Positions 63,109 through 64,000 of a stretch of 64,000 nucleotides of DNA are shown piece by piece. The stretch comes from Agrobacterium tumefaciens str. B6. GTDB taxonomy: Bacteria; Pseudomonadota; Alphaproteobacteria; Rhizobiales; Rhizobiaceae. The first letter of the stretch is position 1, and every line of letters begins with the position of its first letter. The stretch lies in assembly GCF_001541315.1 (NCBI RefSeq), contig NZ_LMVK01000049.1:1-64000 (forward strand). The letters are read 5' to 3'. A program made the position numbers and the translations under genes. Below the pieces are notes generated by a model that was not told the origin of the DNA, made no database searches, and saw only the letters and a program-made list of their open reading frames with translations.

Positions 63109-63889
63109 ACTAGCCCGCCACGCGATGATTGCGGCCATCCTTCTCTCAAGTACCTCACCGATGCCAGCTGTGGCGGGCGGCGTGACCGGTCAGGCGACCG
63201 AATGGACGCAGCTCGCCAACAACACCGAACTCATCTCTTTGGTCGGCAAATCGGCGGAGCAGGTCAACAACCAGATCACCCAGATCTCACAGCTGGCCGA
63301 GCAGATCCAGAACCAGCTCAATATCTACAGGAACATGCTTCAAAACACCGCGCAGCTGCCGAACCATATCTGGGGGCAGGTCGAGAACGACCTCAAAAAC
63401 CTGCAGAACGTCGTCAACGAGGGGCAGGGTGTCGCCTTCTCAATGGGCAATGTCGAAGATGTCATGAAGCAGCGTTTCCAGAGTTTTGCCGAGATGAAAA
63501 GCAATCTGCCTGATGGTGCGAGCTTTTCCACGACCTACCAGAACTGGTCCGGCACAAATCGCGATACGATCGCCGGCACACTGAAGGCCGCGAACCTGAC
63601 GTCGGAACAATTCTCCAGCGAGGAAAGTACCATGTCGTCGTTGCGCTCCATGTCGGAATCATCCGACGGCCAGATGAAGGCCCTGCAGGTCGGGCATCAG
63701 ATCGCCGCCCAGCAGGTGGCGCAGATGCAGAAGCTGCGTGGTCTCGTCTCGCAACAGATGACGATGATGGGCACCTGGTATCAGTCGGAGCAGGCACAAA
63801 AGGATCTGGCTCAAGCAAGGCGTGAACAGTTCTTCAGCGGGACCGAACACGACATCCGCGGCGGCCAGACGATGGAGCCACGCTGGTGA
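63080..63889 (+). CDS. trbJ: TrbJ, conjugation protein (VirB5-like)
   Basis: A 269-residue exported protein; the signal segment (AAILLSSTSPMPAVAGG) follows a positively charged start. The mature protein is helical and Gln-rich (KSAEQVNNQITQISQLAEQIQNQLN; VGHQIAAQQVAQMQKL), as in TrbJ/VirB5. It overlaps trbE, and its stop overlaps trbK (GTGA). Confidence 0.92.
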   Translation: MPIHSSRPTRLARHAMIAAILLSSTSPMPAVAGGVTGQATEWTQLANNTELISLVGKSAEQVNNQITQISQLAEQIQNQLNIYRNMLQNTAQLPNHIWGQVENDLKNLQNVVNEGQGVAFSMGNVEDVMKQRFQSFAEMKSNLPDGASFSTTYQNWSGTNRDTIAGTLKAANLTSEQFSSEESTMSSLRSMSESSDGQMKALQVGHQIAAQQVAQMQKLRGLVSQQMTMMGTWYQSEQAQKDLAQARREQFFSGTEHDIRGGQTMEPRW

Positions 63890-64000
63890 GCTCGCGTCTG
63901 ATCGTCATTCTCGCGCTCTTGGCCGTCGTCGCCGCAGCAAGTGCAGGCATCGGCACCTGGATTACTGTCCAGCCGGAGCCGGCCTCCGGATCTGGCGCGG
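63886..64000 (+). CDS. trbK: TrbK, entry-exclusion lipoprotein-like protein, cut by right edge
   Basis: GTG at 63886 overlaps the trbJ stop. The 38 visible residues form an N-terminal membrane/signal segment (LIVILALLAVVAAASAGIGTW) followed by ITVQPEPASGSGA. In Ti plasmids TrbK follows TrbJ and blocks entry of sibling plasmids. The rest lies outside the window. Confidence 0.75.
   Translation, partial: MSSRLIVILALLAVVAAASAGIGTWITVQPEPASGSGA

Noticed and set aside
1..64000. T-DNA borders, overdrive or CRISPR arrays
   Set aside because: No border-like 25-bp repeat (TGGCAGGATATAT type) and no regularly spaced repeats were seen.

Overview
The window is part of an Agrobacterium tumour-inducing (Ti) plasmid, or a very close relative (Rhizobiaceae). 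Three blocks support this. (1) A complete virB1-virB11 operon is flanked by virG, virJ, virA, virK and the two-P450 virH operon, in the order known from octopine-type plasmids. (2) A repA-repD-repB-repC replicator carries two parS palindromes and an antisense RNA. (3) A quorum-sensing traI-trb operon reads divergently from repA across two tra boxes. Several Vir proteins (VirA 829 aa, VirB7 55 aa, VirB11 343 aa, VirG) match the octopine-type forms as I remember them; no database search was run.

Layout. 1-3.1 kb: a complete IS66-family element wedged between pieces of other IS66 copies. 3.1-24.2 kb: the vir region, nearly all on the minus strand (virG, virB11 to virB1, a decayed IS5-family copy, virJ, virA, a decayed IS66 copy, virK, virH2, virH1), with VirG-type vir boxes in front of virG, virB1, virJ, virA and virH1. 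24.2-26.8 kb: an IS66-family element with clear inverted repeats and an 8-bp target duplication, its tnpC frameshifted in an A tract. 26.9-29.3 kb: a two-gene operon (small acidic protein plus zeta-toxin-like P-loop protein with an Arg-rich tail) preceded by a near-perfect vir box. I consider this the best candidate for an undescribed system: a VirG-induced effector/immunity (or chaperone) pair. 30.4-30.6 kb: a MITE-like repeat.

30.8-48.2 kb is a defence island in two opposed halves. On the plus strand: AbiEi/AbiEii, a gene broken by an in-frame TGA, a restriction-nuclease/P-loop NTPase, a TIGR02391-type protein, then a three-gene ABC-3C-like set (nuclease effector, middle component, SMC-like ATPase). 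On the minus strand: a GHKL-ATPase/nuclease fusion, a PIN-domain protein, a HEPN-like protein, a truncated-looking trypsin-like protein, and a translationally coupled TIR + ApeA-like HEPN pair.

48.3-54.1 kb holds plasmid-maintenance and recombination genes: ScpB-like, DUF1403, a Phd/VapC-type toxin-antitoxin pair, a tyrosine recombinase with a nearby 29-bp palindrome that may be its site, a decayed second copy of that recombinase, an EAL-domain remnant and a serine recombinase. 54.0-58.0 kb is the repABC replicator. 58.2-64.0 kb is traI-trbB-C-D-E-J-K, running off the right edge.

Working together: VirA/VirG sense plant signals and switch on virB (pilus and secretion channel), virJ, virK, virH and probably the zeta operon. 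TraI makes the acyl-homoserine lactone that, with TraR (not in the window), should act at the tra boxes to raise both conjugation (trb) and copy number (repABC). The defence island and toxin-antitoxin genes would protect and stabilise the plasmid.
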